A stretch of 64,000 bases of DNA from Megaustenia siamemsis (Eukaryota; Mollusca; Gastropoda; Stylommatophora; Ariophantidae). Shown here piece after piece: positions 32,150 through 43,150 of the stretch (the first letter of the stretch is position 1; every line of letters begins with the position of its first letter). The translations under genes were made by a program, and so were the position numbers. A model generated the notes under the pieces. It saw only the letters and a list, made by a program, of their open reading frames with translations, did no database searches and was not told where the DNA came from. The DNA lies in contig JAVIAB010000159.1 in assembly GCA_032433765.1 (NCBI GenBank), positions 53,520,972-53,584,971 of the forward strand. Direction: 5' to 3'.

Positions 32150-33440
32150 TTAATCCAACAAATACAAACAAATGAAGAAACAAAGAAACGATACAAGAAA
32201 TAGTTTTAAGCAACCACGATGTCTTTGCGCTGACCGATTTTGAATTAGGGAGAACGCGCACAGTACAAATGGACAAAGACACAGAAAAGGCAGAACCAAC
32301 CAAAATAAAGACATATAGAACACCATTAAGAAACAGAGAGATAGTAGAGCAAGCAGTGGAGGATATGTTAAGGGCAGGCATAATTTCAAGAGTGAATTAA
32401 CAATGGTCGTCACCAGTAGTGATAGTAAAGAAAAAAGACGGATCACAAAGGTTCTGTTTTGATTACAGAGCACTAAACAAAATTACAAAAAAAACATCAG
32501 TTATCAGATGCCAAGAGTAGACGAAATTATAGCATTGTTTCAGGGCACAGATTGGTACAGTACTCTTGACTGTAAGGCTGGCTACTGGACAATTGAAGTA
32601 AACGAAACAATACAACACAAACTTGAATTTAATACGCATGTAGGGACGTTCACCTGGAACATCATGCCATTTGGACTTAAATGAGCCCCAGCGACATACA
32701 TGGAGCTAATGAATCGAGTACTACATGGGTGTGATAATTTCGCACAAGCCTGCATAGACGACATTATCATCTTCACTAAAGGAACCAAACAAAATCATAT
32801 TCATCATATAGAACACGTGTTTAATAGACTTAGGCAACACAACATAAAATTAAAAATAAACAAATGTCAATTTTTGAAACAGGAAATAAAGTATTTGGGA
32901 TTCAGGGTAAACAACAAGGGCACTATGCCAGACAATGAAAGGATAAGAGCCATAAAAGAAATGGCGCCACCTACAAGAGTAAGAGAGTTGAGAAGTTTAT
33001 TAGGGATGTGTGGATACTACCAGAGATTCATACCTGGGTTCGCAGAGGTTGCCGAGCCATTAACCACACTGACAAGAAAGTTTATTAATAAGTTTAGATG
33101 GACACCACAATGTCAACAGGCGGTTAACACACTAAAAGAAGGATTAACGATGATACCAATACTAGCGCACCTAAACAAAAATGGAAGAATGATACTATAT
33201 ACAGATGCCTCGGATACAGCAATAGGGGTATGTTTAGTAAATGCAAACACAAATATCGACAATACAACTGGAAAAAACAACTATACAGGAATCCCCGATC
33301 TATTTCATATCACATAAACCAAGTAGAACACAGGTAAAGTGGGCAACAATAGAAAAGGAAGCCTATGCCATACATTGTGCAATACAAAAGTTACATTTCT
33401 ACTTGTATGGCAATACAGTAGTTATAAGAACGGACCATTA
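32150..33440 (+). pseudogene. Gypsy reverse transcriptase and RNase H region
   Basis: Motifs in order are [20 protein letters not shown] then ALNK near 32410-32480, STLDCKAGYWTIEV near 32560, MPFGLK, stop, APATYMELMN near 32665-32710, and ACIDDIIIFTKG near 32750 with both catalytic Asp kept. Then come FLKQEIKYLGFRVN, ELRSLLGMCGYYQRFIPGFA and RNase H LYTDASDTAIGVCLVN near 33195. Stops at about 32398 and 32683 and a frameshift near 33240 inactivate it. Confidence 0.9.
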
Positions 33441-33479
33441 GACATTAAAAGCAATACTGGATGGTCCAATAAACAACAG

Positions 33480-34900
33480 GAAGAATATGTGGTCATTATC
33501 AATACAAAATAGTGGAGCAACAATAGAAAATATAGAAGGAGCAAAGAATATATGTGCGGACTGGTTGTCCAGTTTGTCAAGAACAGAAAATGTAGAAAAG
33601 GAACAAACAGAATCATGCACAGACATAGACTGTAGAACATTTCAAATTAACATAATAAATACGAACCGAATAAGACAGGAAAGAATAACTGAAGATGATG
33701 AAACGAATGGCAGAGATCAGGAAAAACACGAATGCGAAATAGGCATAACCAGAGAAGAACAACAGAAAGACAAGGAATTATAGAACGTCATAGAAAAATT
33801 AAAAAGAGGAAAGAAAGGCAAATGGGAACATTTCAATATAGATCAGAAGGACGGGATGTTAACATATATAGAATCAAAGGAGGGGAAACACCCGAAGGTA
33901 TATATACCAGAACAACTCAGACCCCAAGTACTAAAAGCTTATCACAAGCAGAATGGACACATGGGTAGAGATAAAATGATAGACGCAATTAAGATAAAAT
34001 ACTACTGGCCAGGAATATATAAGGAAGTCTAACAATACACCGAACACTGTAGAGTATGTAAGACAAGAAATTTAACAGAAAAAGCAGGGCCCATGCAAAG
34101 TATGGATAAACAATACTTTGCTATGCAAAAGATTAGTATGGACATAACGGGCCTGTATCCCACCACAATATCAGGAAAAAGATGTATATTACAATAACGG
34201 ACTGCTACAGTAGATGGCCAGAAAGCAGCCCCATACCCAATAAATCAACAGACACAGTTATAGACATTTTTTAAACGAATTCATTCCGAGATTTAGCTGT
34301 CACAATGCATACTTACAGATAATGATGGAGAGTTCACCAGTCAAAAGTTTAGGGATACTTTATGCAGGTTAAACATCAAACACATTCAAACGACAATATA
34401 CCACCCACAAGGGAATGCAATTAATGAAAGGCAGCATAGAACATTGAACGATATAATCTCTAAATTGGCAAGGGGCCGAGATGAGGAATGGGACGTGAAG
34501 CTAAATCAGGTCATTATCCGCGATAAGAGTAAATAAGAATGAAAGTACAGACTTCTCCCCATTTTTCTACTATACGGAAGACATCCGATGTTACCGATAG
34601 ACAATGTAGCAATGTACCAAAAGAAGGTACGTAGGGGAGGAGATACATGAGATCATCATCTAGCAGATGCATAATACACAGAGAATGGTCTGGAAAAATT
34701 TAAAGAGAGTAGAAAGGAAAAATATGCAACAGGATAGAAATAAAGAGAATATTCAACATAGGGTAGGGGACAAAGTATTCTACAAGAACCATACAGCTAT
34801 GTCAAAAATAAGCCCAAAATGGAAAGAAGGATATATTGTATTTAAAAAAATTGGAAACAAATTATGTGATTAAACACATATATGGAAGGAATTAAATAAG
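33480..34900 (+). pseudogene. Gypsy integrase region
   Basis: Around 33930-34070 a HHCC zinc site is readable: AYHKQNGHMGRDKM, then YYWPGI, then CRVCKTRN. SMDITG near 34135 and LTDNDGEFTSQKF near 34312 give the first two catalytic Asp. HPQGNAINERQHRTLND near 34405 resembles the third motif, with the catalytic Glu kept in NERQHRTL. Frame shifts occur about every 100-200 bp. Confidence 0.75.
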
Positions 34901-34987
34901 AACCCACAGGAGAAATATAAGAAAAAACGAGACCTTATGGTCAGAGAAAGAGGAAGCGCAAAGACAAAAAGCACAAACAGGCAGTTA

Positions 34988-35423
34988 CAGGAAATATATG
35001 GAGTTGTGTAAAGTGTAAGGAGAATAGGAGGACCATCGTGGGTAATGTGGTGAGTAGATTGGGAAATCTCGTGACGGTGGTTGAGTATTAAGAAACTCTA
35101 GAATGAGTTGTCTTAAGAAATTGATATTGATTTGTTTTGGCTGAGTGGAGAGGGGAAATTCTCGTGATTGTGAAGAAAGGTTTCACTGAAGGAAATACTA
35201 AAGTATGATTACAGTTGATAAGGTTGAGTTCGAGGCTATGACGTGGCACTATTTCATTGGCTAAGACGGCAAGTACATAACAGACTGCGCGGATAGAAAT
35301 TAGGGAGAGATTCCAATATAGGTTAGGGAATAGAAATAACCACGCCTCTAGGCGTGTGGCCTTTTAGCCGTACATGAGCCAAAAGCTCATTGTTAGGAGT
35401 GATTAGTTGGATATGACGGAATT
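34988..35423 (+). repeat. Candidate 3' LTR, left arm of long inverted repeat
   Basis: This follows the integrase region and a purine tract (AAGGAGAATAGGAGGA near 35016). Its reverse complement recurs at 35548-36062 with roughly 80-85 percent identity. Landmarks are GGGTAATGTGGTGAGTAG, GATTTGTTTTGGCTGAGT, GACGGCAAGTACATAACAGA and GGAGTGATTAGTT. It is likely an LTR because it lies at the end of the Gypsy element, but no 5' partner was found. Confidence 0.6.
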
Positions 35424-35547
35424 TCTAAACAACTAAGTAACTAGGAAGATGTAGTAGATCGAGCAACCGCTCATTATAGTTAGGAGTGATTTAGTGAAGG
35501 ACGAGAGGAGAGCTGAGATCGATTGCCAGAGGCAGTTGATAATTCAT

Positions 35548-36062
35548 AATTCCGTCCTATCGAACTAATCACTCCTAACTAACAATGGGCCTTGGCTCAT
35601 GTACGGCTATAATCCCACATGCCTGGCGGCGAGGCCGCTACTATTCCCTAGCTTACATGTGAATCTCTCCCTAATTTCTGTCCGCGCAGTCTGTTATGTA
35701 CTTGCCGTCTTAACCAATGAAACAGTGCCACGTCACAGCCTCAAACCCAAACTGGGTATCAACTGTAATCATACTTTAGTGTTTCCTTTAGTGAAACCTT
35801 TCTTTATAATCACGAGCGATACCCCTCTCTACTCAGCCAAAACAAATCAATCTCAACATCTTAAGAAAACTCACTCTAGAGTTTCTTAACACTCGCACAC
35901 CGTCACGAGATTTTCCAAACTACTCACCACATTACCCACAATGGTTCTCCCATTCTTCTTCATCACATTATCCACAATGGTTCTCCAATTCTCCTTCATC
36001 ACATTACCCACAATGGTTCTCCCATTCTCTATACACTATACCAAATTTCATATATTTCCTTA
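35548..36062 (-). repeat. Inverted LTR-like arm facing 34988-35423
   Basis: The reverse complement of the left arm, separated from it by only about 124 bp. It extends into the same flanking AGGAAATATATG block. It carries three copies of a 36-bp unit (35929, 35965, 36001) around ACATTACCCACAATGGTTCT that is single in the left arm. A transcript across both arms would fold into a hairpin of more than 400 bp. Confidence 0.75.
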
Positions 36063-36215
36063 AATTCCTACATCCCCGGCTAGTCGTATGTCTGTGTCAT
36101 CTACATGTATATCTCTTAGGCAGTCTAAGTTGTTTATGGCGTATTCTACCAACAGCTTTGATGTAGTTTATCAAGCAGGCATATATTGGTTTGTTTATTT
36201 ATGTGCACTTTTTGT
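36063..36215 (-). mobile_element. LINE family A RT fragment
   Basis: Reverse reading starts NKPIYACLI and continues with a broken version of the motif A region that is intact at 455-540. It is about 150 bp long, truncated on both sides, and abuts the inverted LTR arm. Confidence 0.65.
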
Positions 36216-36610
36216 TCACAGCTGATGATTAACATATTAATATTATTATTACAGGATTTTTGGATAGAAGAAATTGCGAGAGAAAAAGACGACGAGACGG
36301 ATCTAGTAAACTGTAATAATTTGTTTGTTTGATCATCTTCACTGAACATCGTATAAATCCAGGTGCTCCACATCTCCTTGGAACTCTAGAACTTTGACTG
36401 ACGTGCTTAAGATCCCATGACCTTATTATTGATGTAAGCATCCATCGTTTCCTTAAACGCTGCCATGTTTTTCTGACTATTTGGACCGGACAGCGACAAC
36501 ATGTATGGCCTACTTTTACCGAGTTTCACTGTCATTGGTTTTTTAACATGCGCTAGTGCACACGTGACGACCGGTTTATTGCCGCTAACTAGGATGGCTA
36601 GACGTTCAGA
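36216..36610. other. No feature recognised
   Basis: Unremarkable sequence between LINE fragment and minisatellite. Confidence 0.35.
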
Positions 36611-36732
36611 GATTAGAGGAGAGTAACGATTAGAGGAGAGTAACGATTAGAGGAGAGTAACGATTAGAGGAGAGTAACGATTAGAGGAGAGTAACGATTA
36701 GAGGAGAGTAACGATTAGAAGAGAGTAACGCC
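36611..36732 (+). repeat. 17-bp minisatellite, about 7 copies
   Basis: Near-perfect units of GATTAGAGGAGAGTAAC, the last with AGAAGAGAG. Confidence 0.97.
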
Positions 36733-36964
36733 ACGAAGACAGAAATCACGGATTAATTCTTATCTTTCAACCCAAGTCCTCCCTCAGTTCCTCCCACGTG
36801 ATGATGAAGTTTTTTGAGTCTCAATCTTTGTCAGCTGATGGCTTAATGATGTAGGTTTCTCTTTGACCGAGCCACAGTATGCAGGTCTGTATTCCTGGTG
36901 GGTTGTCCTCTGCTCCATGTCTACCGGGTTATTATTTTCTTCTAAGATGCCTTCGCGATGACAC

Positions 36965-37425
36965 TTTAGACAATAGCAACAAGAAAACGAGTTCTTAAAT
37001 GTTATGCAGAGACAGTCTTAACATATGGATGTGAATCATGGACAATAGGACAACAGACAAGCCAATCACTGGAGTCTGTAGAAATTTGGTTTACAGAAAA
37101 ATTGAGAATACCATGGGTAGCAATGAAGAGTAATGAAATCGTTCTGAAAGAGACCAAAGCAAAAAGAGAGCTAATTTTCAATATCAGGAAGAAATAGTCA
37201 TCATTTTCTGATGATGCAATGAGAAAAGAACAGCTGGAGTATATTGTAACAAATGGGAAAATTGAGGGACGAAGAGATAGAGGGAAACAAAGAGTAAAGA
37301 TACAATACAGCTTAAAAGAATAGCTTGGCAGAAAGTCAACAATAGGAATGATAAATATCTGTCGAGATCGAAAGTTGTGTATAGACATGATCACCTTCAC
37401 CAGCAGGCCCGATACTTGATGATGA
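36965..37425 (+). mobile_element. LINE family C 3' end
   Basis: Forward reading gives VLKCYAETVLTYGCESWTIG, QSLESVEIWF, ELIFNIRKK, stop, EQLEYIVTNGKIEGRRDRGK, KSTIGMINICRDRKLCIDMI and TSRPDT, followed by GATGATGATGATGG. One in-frame stop (near 37197) and another near 37321 show decay. 5'-truncated like the other family C copies. Confidence 0.85.
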
Positions 37426-37555
37426 TGATGGATATGATACTGACATCCTTATTATTTTTATTAAATGACTTTAACTAAGTTATTTTATATGATCTGATAG
37501 CACAATGTATTATTAGTAAAACAAAAATACTATTTATTACTACTATCATCATACT

Positions 37556-40500
37556 GCTGCTATATATATGGCCCTTTTCGTCTTGTCAGACGGTCTAGTG
37601 GAGGCTATTGCGTATTTTTTTGAGGTATTGTTTTTGCCGAACAGCTTCTCTCGTGGCTAATTCTACCAATGTTTGACAAACACACGCGGTCACATAATGA
37701 ACAGGTCAGGCTCGCTGGTCCACAGGGTTTACCATCCTTTTTCATGAGTCTCTTCTCTTCTAAGTCCTGTCTTAGAACAGTCTCAAATGTTGTTATACCG
37801 TTCCTTATACGTGCTCTCCATGATGTGCGATCACTTGCCAGATGTTGCCAGTCGTTTTCACAGATGGAGAAGTCTTTCAGAGATGATTTGCAGATATCTC
37901 TATATCGTAGTTTAGGTCTGCCGATTTGTCGTTTTCCGTGTTTTAGCTCGCCATATAGTATTTGCCTAGGAATGCGTTTTTCTTCCATCCGTTGGACATG
38001 CCCCAGCCATCTTAGCCTTCGACTTCTGAGCATCGACATGATTGTTAGGGTCTTAGCACGTTGCAGGACAGTTAAGTTGGTTATTTTGTCCTGCCATTTG
38101 ATGTGCATTATTTTGCGGAGACATCGCATGTGGAAGACATTTAGTCTTTTTTCCTGGTTTGAGTATGTTGTCCAGGTTTCGGATCCATATAGTAGTGTGC
38201 TAAGCACACAAGTTTGATATATTAAGAGTTTAGTCTTTTGAGTTAGTTTCGTGTTGTTCCATGCCCTTTTTGTGAGTTTGCCGAAGGTCGTAGCTGCCTT
38301 ACCAATTCGACAGTTTATTTCTTCATCAAGAGAGATGGTTTGCGTAACTGTGGATCCAAGATATGTAAATTTCTGTACTGATTCTAGTGGGCAGTCTTTT
38401 AGAGTAATAGATATAGGTTTGAAGTCACCTTGATTTAGTATTACTGTCTTCTGAACATTAATTGACAGTGAAAAAAGGTCGCATGCTTTATCCAGGTTGT
38501 TGATCAGCGACTGTAGGGTGGCCTCACTATGAGCGACTAGGGCTGCATCGTCAGCAAATAAAAATTCTTTAAGTAGGGCAACATTTGTTTTGGTTTTTGC
38601 TCTTAGTCGTGCTAGGTTGAACAGTGAGCCATCTGGTCTAGTGCGAATGTAAATATCTCCTGAGCTGTTTTCGAAGGTGTAATTTAGGAGGGCAGCAAAA
38701 AATATACCAAAAAGGGTGGGGGCGAGGACACATCCCTGTTTCACTCCTTTGTTGACTTTGAAATTCTCTGATGGACTCCCATCAAAATGGACTTTGCCAT
38801 TCATGTCTTCATGGAAGGAAATTATCAGCCTAAGTAATTTAGGAGGGCAGCCTGTGCCTTCTAACACCCTGTAGAGACCATCTCTGTTTACTGTGTCGAA
38901 TGCCTTTGTGAGATCCACAAAGGCAATATAGAGCGGCATATTTTGTTCCCGACATTTTTCCTGCAGTTGTCTAAGAGTGAAGATCATATCTATGGTTGAT
39001 CTCCCGGGTCTGAAACCGCATTGGGACTCGGGAAGCACCCGTTCTGCAAGTCTATGCAGGCGATTAAGTACGACTCTAGCAAAAGCTTTGCCTGTTGTGC
39101 TAAGGAGAGAAATGCCTCTGTAATTATTGCAGTCGCCCCTGTCTCCTTTATTCTTGTACAGCGTTATAATCTTGGCATTTCTCATATCATGAGGTATTTC
39201 TCCGTTTCTCCAGCATTTAATTAGCAGTTTGTATAGGTGTGGAAGTAGTACGCTTAGGTTGTCCTTTAGTACATCTGTGGGAATGTTGTCATTTCCTGCA
39301 GCTTTTCCTCTTGAGAGGGCATTTATAGCGTCAGCAAGTTCGTTCATAGTAGGCTCAACATCCAGTTCAAACATTGTAGGATATTTGGGTATTGATTGTG
39401 CTAGAGCTGTTTTTGCTGGTCTGTCGTCACTGTATAGATTAGAGTAGTGTTCAACCCATCTTTGCATTTGTTGTCCCTTGTCAGTAAAAGGTTCTCCAAA
39501 CTTGGATTTTAGGGGGGCTAATTTTGTTATTTTTGGTCCAAGGGCCTTTTTTATATTGTCATGCATGGTTTTTGAGTCGCCCCTGTCTGAGGCTTTCTGT
39601 ATTTCAGAGCATAGATTGTTCCAGTATTCGTTTGCGCATCTTCTTGCTTCGCGTTGTAGGGTGGCTTGCGCATGTTTGAGCTGATCCTTGGTGATTTGAT
39701 TGGGATTATTATTGAAGTTCAGTAGAGCCTTTTTCTTATTAGCTATTAGTGGGTCTAGTCTTGCTGCATTTTCTTCGACCCAGTCGTTCTTTGAGAACCG
39801 TTTCTGGCCGTAGGTAGATAGAGCGCAGTTATAGATGTGTGTTCTCAGGGAGCACCAGTTGTCATCCACACTTGATGCATCTTCTACTTCTTCTACCAGT
39901 TCATCAAACTTGGATCTAAAAATGTCTTCGGTTGGTGTGGTTTTTGTCGCTGTGATGTTGATCTTGGCTGCTGCAGGCTCTCTTGATTTGTAGATACGAC
40001 TACTTCTGGCTTTGATCTTACTAATGACTAGAGCGTGGTCTGTGTTGCAGTCTGCACTGTGATATGTTCGTGTTATTCTGATGTTATTTAAAGACTGTCT
40101 ACGTGTAAGAACTATGTCTAGTTGGTGCCAGTGACCACTTCTAGCATGACGCCATGTTACTTTATGCTTGTGTTTCACATTAAAGTATGTATTTGTTACA
40201 CATAGGTGGTTATTTGAGCAGAATTCTAGGAGTCGCTGGCCATTTCCGTTGATTTTTCCAATGCCGTGGTGTCCTAGACATGTTGGCCAATATTGCTGAT
40301 CAGATCCTGTGCGTGCATTGAAATCACCGAGTAAGTATAATAGTTCCTCTTTTGGAAGTGAGTCAATGGTCATTTGCAGTTGTTGGTAGAAGTTGTCTTT
40401 CTCTTCGTCTGATGCAGCCAACGTTGGTGCATAGGCACTAATGATATTTATTGATCCACTCTTCGTATGTAGCTGGAGTATCATTGAGCGTTCGGACACT

Positions 40501-40873
40501 CCTTTTGGCGTGGTTATGGAGTTTATGTGTTTGTTATGTACAGCAAAGCCTACTCCATGTATACGTGGTTTTTCGGGGCTTAGGCCTTGCCAGAAAAAGG
40601 TATAGTTTTCTTCCTTTACAGAACCACAGTCTGAGAGTCTTGTTTCTTGTAGGGCAGCAATATCAACATGTAGCCTATTTAGTTCTTTATCTATGAGTGC
40701 TGTTGTTCTAATTTGTCCTTCTTTCAGTGTGCTTGTTTTAGTAAGTCCAGGGCACATGGTCCTTACGTTCCATGTGCCAAGTTTAAACATTGGTGCTTTC
40801 TTCCTCATTTCACTTTGCCTACTCTGCCTGGGCACAGGATATGGAGATAGTGCTTTACCCAGTCGCTGCTATA
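37556..40873 (-). mobile_element. LINE family E element limits (tentative)
   Basis: The stop at 37605-37607 is followed, on the reverse strand, by fewer than 50 bases before TATATATAGCAGCAG, so the 3' UTR is very short. The 9-mer GCTGCTATA occurs just outside both ends (37556-37564 and 40865-40873) and could be a TSD, which would give a ~30-bp 5' UTR. Nine bases with a simple repeat character is weak evidence. Confidence 0.35.
37605..40835 (-). CDS. LINE family E: intact endonuclease-reverse transcriptase ORF (1076 aa)
   Basis: One uninterrupted frame holds an N-terminal AP endonuclease and a reverse transcriptase. Endonuclease landmarks are LGTWNVRTM (19-27), ALQETRL with E64, YLLGDFNARTG with D171 and N173, QLDIVL with D240, and TDHALV with D266 and H267. 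RT landmarks are GFRPGRST (608-615), FVDLTKAFDTV (motif A, D641), NKGVKQGCVLAPTLF (695-709) and FADD (760-763). The C-terminal part has RLRWLGHVQRM and a CxxC-x12-HxxxC finger (C1045, C1048, H1061, C1065). All expected catalytic residues are present, unlike every other LINE here, so it is young and possibly active. The clade is uncertain; RTE-like is my best guess. It lies in reverse orientation in the proposed receptor intron. Confidence 0.92.
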   Translation of the reverse strand: MPRQSRQSEMRKKAPMFKLGTWNVRTMCPGLTKTSTLKEGQIRTTALIDKELNRLHVDIAALQETRLSDCGSVKEENYTFFWQGLSPEKPRIHGVGFAVHNKHINSITTPKGVSERSMILQLHTKSGSINIISAYAPTLAASDEEKDNFYQQLQMTIDSLPKEELLYLLGDFNARTGSDQQYWPTCLGHHGIGKINGNGQRLLEFCSNNHLCVTNTYFNVKHKHKVTWRHARSGHWHQLDIVLTRRQSLNNIRITRTYHSADCNTDHALVISKIKARSSRIYKSREPAAAKINITATKTTPTEDIFRSKFDELVEEVEDASSVDDNWCSLRTHIYNCALSTYGQKRFSKNDWVEENAARLDPLIANKKKALLNFNNNPNQITKDQLKHAQATLQREARRCANEYWNNLCSEIQKASDRGDSKTMHDNIKKALGPKITKLAPLKSKFGEPFTDKGQQMQRWVEHYSNLYSDDRPAKTALAQSIPKYPTMFELDVEPTMNELADAINALSRGKAAGNDNIPTDVLKDNLSVLLPHLYKLLIKCWRNGEIPHDMRNAKIITLYKNKGDRGDCNNYRGISLLSTTGKAFARVVLNRLHRLAERVLPESQCGFRPGRSTIDMIFTLRQLQEKCREQNMPLYIAFVDLTKAFDTVNRDGLYRVLEGTGCPPKLLRLIISFHEDMNGKVHFDGSPSENFKVNKGVKQGCVLAPTLFGIFFAALLNYTFENSSGDIYIRTRPDGSLFNLARLRAKTKTNVALLKEFLFADDAALVAHSEATLQSLINNLDKACDLFSLSINVQKTVILNQGDFKPISITLKDCPLESVQKFTYLGSTVTQTISLDEEINCRIGKAATTFGKLTKRAWNNTKLTQKTKLLIYQTCVLSTLLYGSETWTTYSNQEKRLNVFHMRCLRKIMHIKWQDKITNLTVLQRAKTLTIMSMLRSRRLRWLGHVQRMEEKRIPRQILYGELKHGKRQIGRPKLRYRDICKSSLKDFSICENDWQHLASDRTSWRARIRNGITTFETVLRQDLEEKRLMKKDGKPCGPASLTCSLCDRVCLSNIGRISHERSCSAKTIPQKNTQ

Positions 40874-41340
40874 GAAACCAGGATAAATATCCGCCTTATT
40901 GGAATATTTAGACTTCAGTTTTATGTCTTATTATTCACAACAGTAGCACAATATTTTGCGCACATGTACATTATGTATGTACTGATGGGACTATAATGTT
41001 AGAGTTTTGCTAATGTGTCAGGTTTTTTAAAAATATTTTTTTTCCCTTCTTGTTGTCAACAATTATGAGGGGTGGCATGGTAATTGATCACTGAAAATGA
41101 GAATGCTATGTACTCTCAACAAAGTCTCTTTATTAGTCCATTCATAGCATATCAGAGTGCAAATGTGCAAAGTTTCATGAGGTTTGTATAGATAGTTCGT
41201 GAGATATCTCAAATCATGTGAAGCGTGTATGGCGAAAATTGAAAACAAGGAAAAACGAGAGGAAAAAAAAAGAGAAAACAAACATACTTAGAGATTGAAA
41301 ACGTAGAGCTATTATAATTTAATTTTCTAAAATATGACAA
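40874..41340. other. No feature recognised
   Basis: AT-rich sequence between LINE E and the Mutator-like relic. It may include the transposon terminus, not identified. Confidence 0.35.
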
Positions 41341-41349
41341 CTGACAACA

Positions 41350-43150
41350 TACTCTAAAATTAAAACTGGCCCGCAGGATATGCTGGGCCACCTTCTAGTC
41401 TGGCAAGTTCCTCTTGGAGCTTCATTCGAGCAGCTCTCACAATTTGTCGGCGTTTGTTTGCCAGGTTCCTTTTCTGCTTTTCACTCTTCATCTCCCTCTT
41501 TTGCTGCCTGCTTGCCTCTAGCCTCTTCATATTTGAGCCCTTAGCAAAAAAAAAACTGACTGTGTCTTGAGCTGCTATTGCATCAAAATTAAACTCTTTG
41601 ATGGATGTCAGGGCAGCAAATTCCACTCTGCGGAATGCATCAAACTTTGATTTTGTGCGCCGACTCATATGTGGCTATGCGGCAACTCATTGGCATTCTG
41701 TCTTGTGTGAGACACACACCTCCTGAGCAATTCATCGTCAGTAATAAATTGGTTTCAGGTGCACATCCAGTTTTCTTTCTATTAAGAGGGATGTGCACCA
41801 GCTCGGCATGTGGACCAGGTTCTTGATGTTGAATTACAGCTTGCTGGAAAAAAAAAAAAAAAACACCAGGACTTTTCACCCTGAGCCGGCCTGAGGACAA
41901 TATTGATCTGAGGGTTGTGTGCCAGTTGAATATCCTTGGTAGAGAGAAGCAAGCATAGCTTTACTCATCTCCCCTACTGTCTTGTGGCCCCTTATAGCAT
42001 GGTAGTAATATATTGTCGACTTATTGATAGTGTTTTGAATAAACTGACCAAGGCCACGTCCTCACAGGGTGATGCCTCTTTCCTTGCAAGTGTACACCAA
42101 ATTTCTTACAGCTGTCCCAAGCCTTTAACTCACATGATTGATACACTATTCTTTTTTTGTTATCTTTTCTCAATAAGGCTTGAGACTGAGTAGTGCACTG
42201 AAGGTTTTTGGAGGCCCCGTCAAATAACAATGGAGTGTAGTGCAGTTTGTCACTCCTGCTCCAAAGTAGTTGTGCAGCTTCCACCTCCATCAAGCCAGGA
42301 GTTCCTGTTAGGAATGCAATTTGACAAACTATTAGTTATATCAGTGACTGCCTCACTGTCAGGTGAAATGCCAGCCCGCAAAGCATGTAAGTGCGGAAAC
42401 ATGAGTTGCGGCTTCTATGAAGATAAGACTCCTGAAGTCTTGCAGCTTATTATACAGAAGATTTGCTTTTCTTTGGAATGTCTTATGGTGCATACCCTGC
42501 CGGCGTCTTAGCACGCGAGTATATACCCATATGTGCTCGGCCGCCTATCCAGAAATGTTCGGATATTTCTGTATAGTGTAGCCTCAAGCATCGAAACTCA
42601 GATGCGAAGCGACATTCCTCACCTTCCCAGGATAATATACCCTGGTACCCATTTCTGCCAACGGCTGGGTCGACCGTGGGGGTATTTTTTTTTTTCCAAC
42701 CACGAGTACAATTCACACTGCTCCCAGCGGGAAACCCTGCAGATTTAACATTTCATTAAAATTGTTGAAGGAATTTGCACCCTGCCCACCTATCAATGCT
42801 GCAAACACAGCTTGCCTGTTCAATGCAGTCTTTCTCTTCTTCGTTGTTCTCCGCTAAGAAACCATCTTCCCTTCCACTGTCTCCTCACATGCGCTACAAA
42901 ACTCATAGCCATGCACTGCTGGTCCTTTAGGTTTCTTTCTCTATCTTTTTTTTAAAAATAAATACTTTTGTTGGCATCGAGAAGCCTCTCAATCATTTTG
43001 TTCAATGCACTAAAATTTACAATGGCTCTTTGTAACCCGATGGAATTATCAATGCCTGCTCCGTGATTGAAGAAGCAACCTTCTTTATTGTTACATACGC
43101 TTCTCGTTTCATCTGATTACGTGTTTTAATCAGATCAGCTGCAGTCTGAG
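41350..43150 (-). pseudogene. Mutator-like transposase relic
   Basis: Reverse-strand fragments in order read LMEVEAAQLLWSRSDKLHYT then PLLFDGASKN, CINHVS, stop, RLGTAVRNLVYT, TLXGRGLGQFIQNTINKSTI and YYYHAIRGHK, MLASLYQGYST and QYCPQAGSG. They end in a basic C-terminus, 41668-41360 (MSRRTKSKFDAFRRVEFAAL to GGPAYPAGQF). This matches the Mutator-like transposase family found in many invertebrates (MEVEAA, DGDSKT, ECINHVAKRLG, YYGxAIRxN). The DGDS acidic motif reads DGAS, a lost catalytic candidate. Frame shifts, stops and a SINE (42501-42733) break it. Terminal repeats were not found. Confidence 0.72.
42501..42733 (-). mobile_element. SINE family 1, copy truncated at both ends
   Basis: This is the reverse complement of the body of the SINE at 5818-6139, from the region just after the B box (CCCGCTGGGAGCAG) to CGTGCTAAGACGCCG. 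It lacks both the tRNA boxes and the 3' TTTACCTTT tail. The heptamer ACCCTGC at 42494-42500 and 42734-42740 may be a TSD. It lies inside the Mutator-like relic and so postdates it. Confidence 0.85.

Larger units (their letters stand above)
30420..34990 (+). mobile_element. Ty3/Gypsy-type retrotransposon, degenerate
   Basis: The order gag-like, zinc knuckle, protease, RT, RNase H, integrase is that of Ty3/Gypsy elements. The coding strand is strongly A-rich. More than ten stops and frameshifts split the polyprotein, so nothing intact can be made. Landmarks: gag-like 30420-30993, CCHC knuckle near 31185, protease near 31400, RT 32150-33170, RNase H near 33200, integrase 33830-34500. The right end runs into the inverted repeat at 34988-36062. 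Confidence 0.88.

Noticed and set aside
37669..38217. Forward open frame opposite LINE E
   Set aside because: Antisense shadow of the intact LINE ORF. The other forward frames at 38251-40911 are likewise shadows.
41360..41668. Independent small basic-protein gene
   Set aside because: It is the C-terminal part of the Mutator-like transposase relic on the same strand, with matching order.
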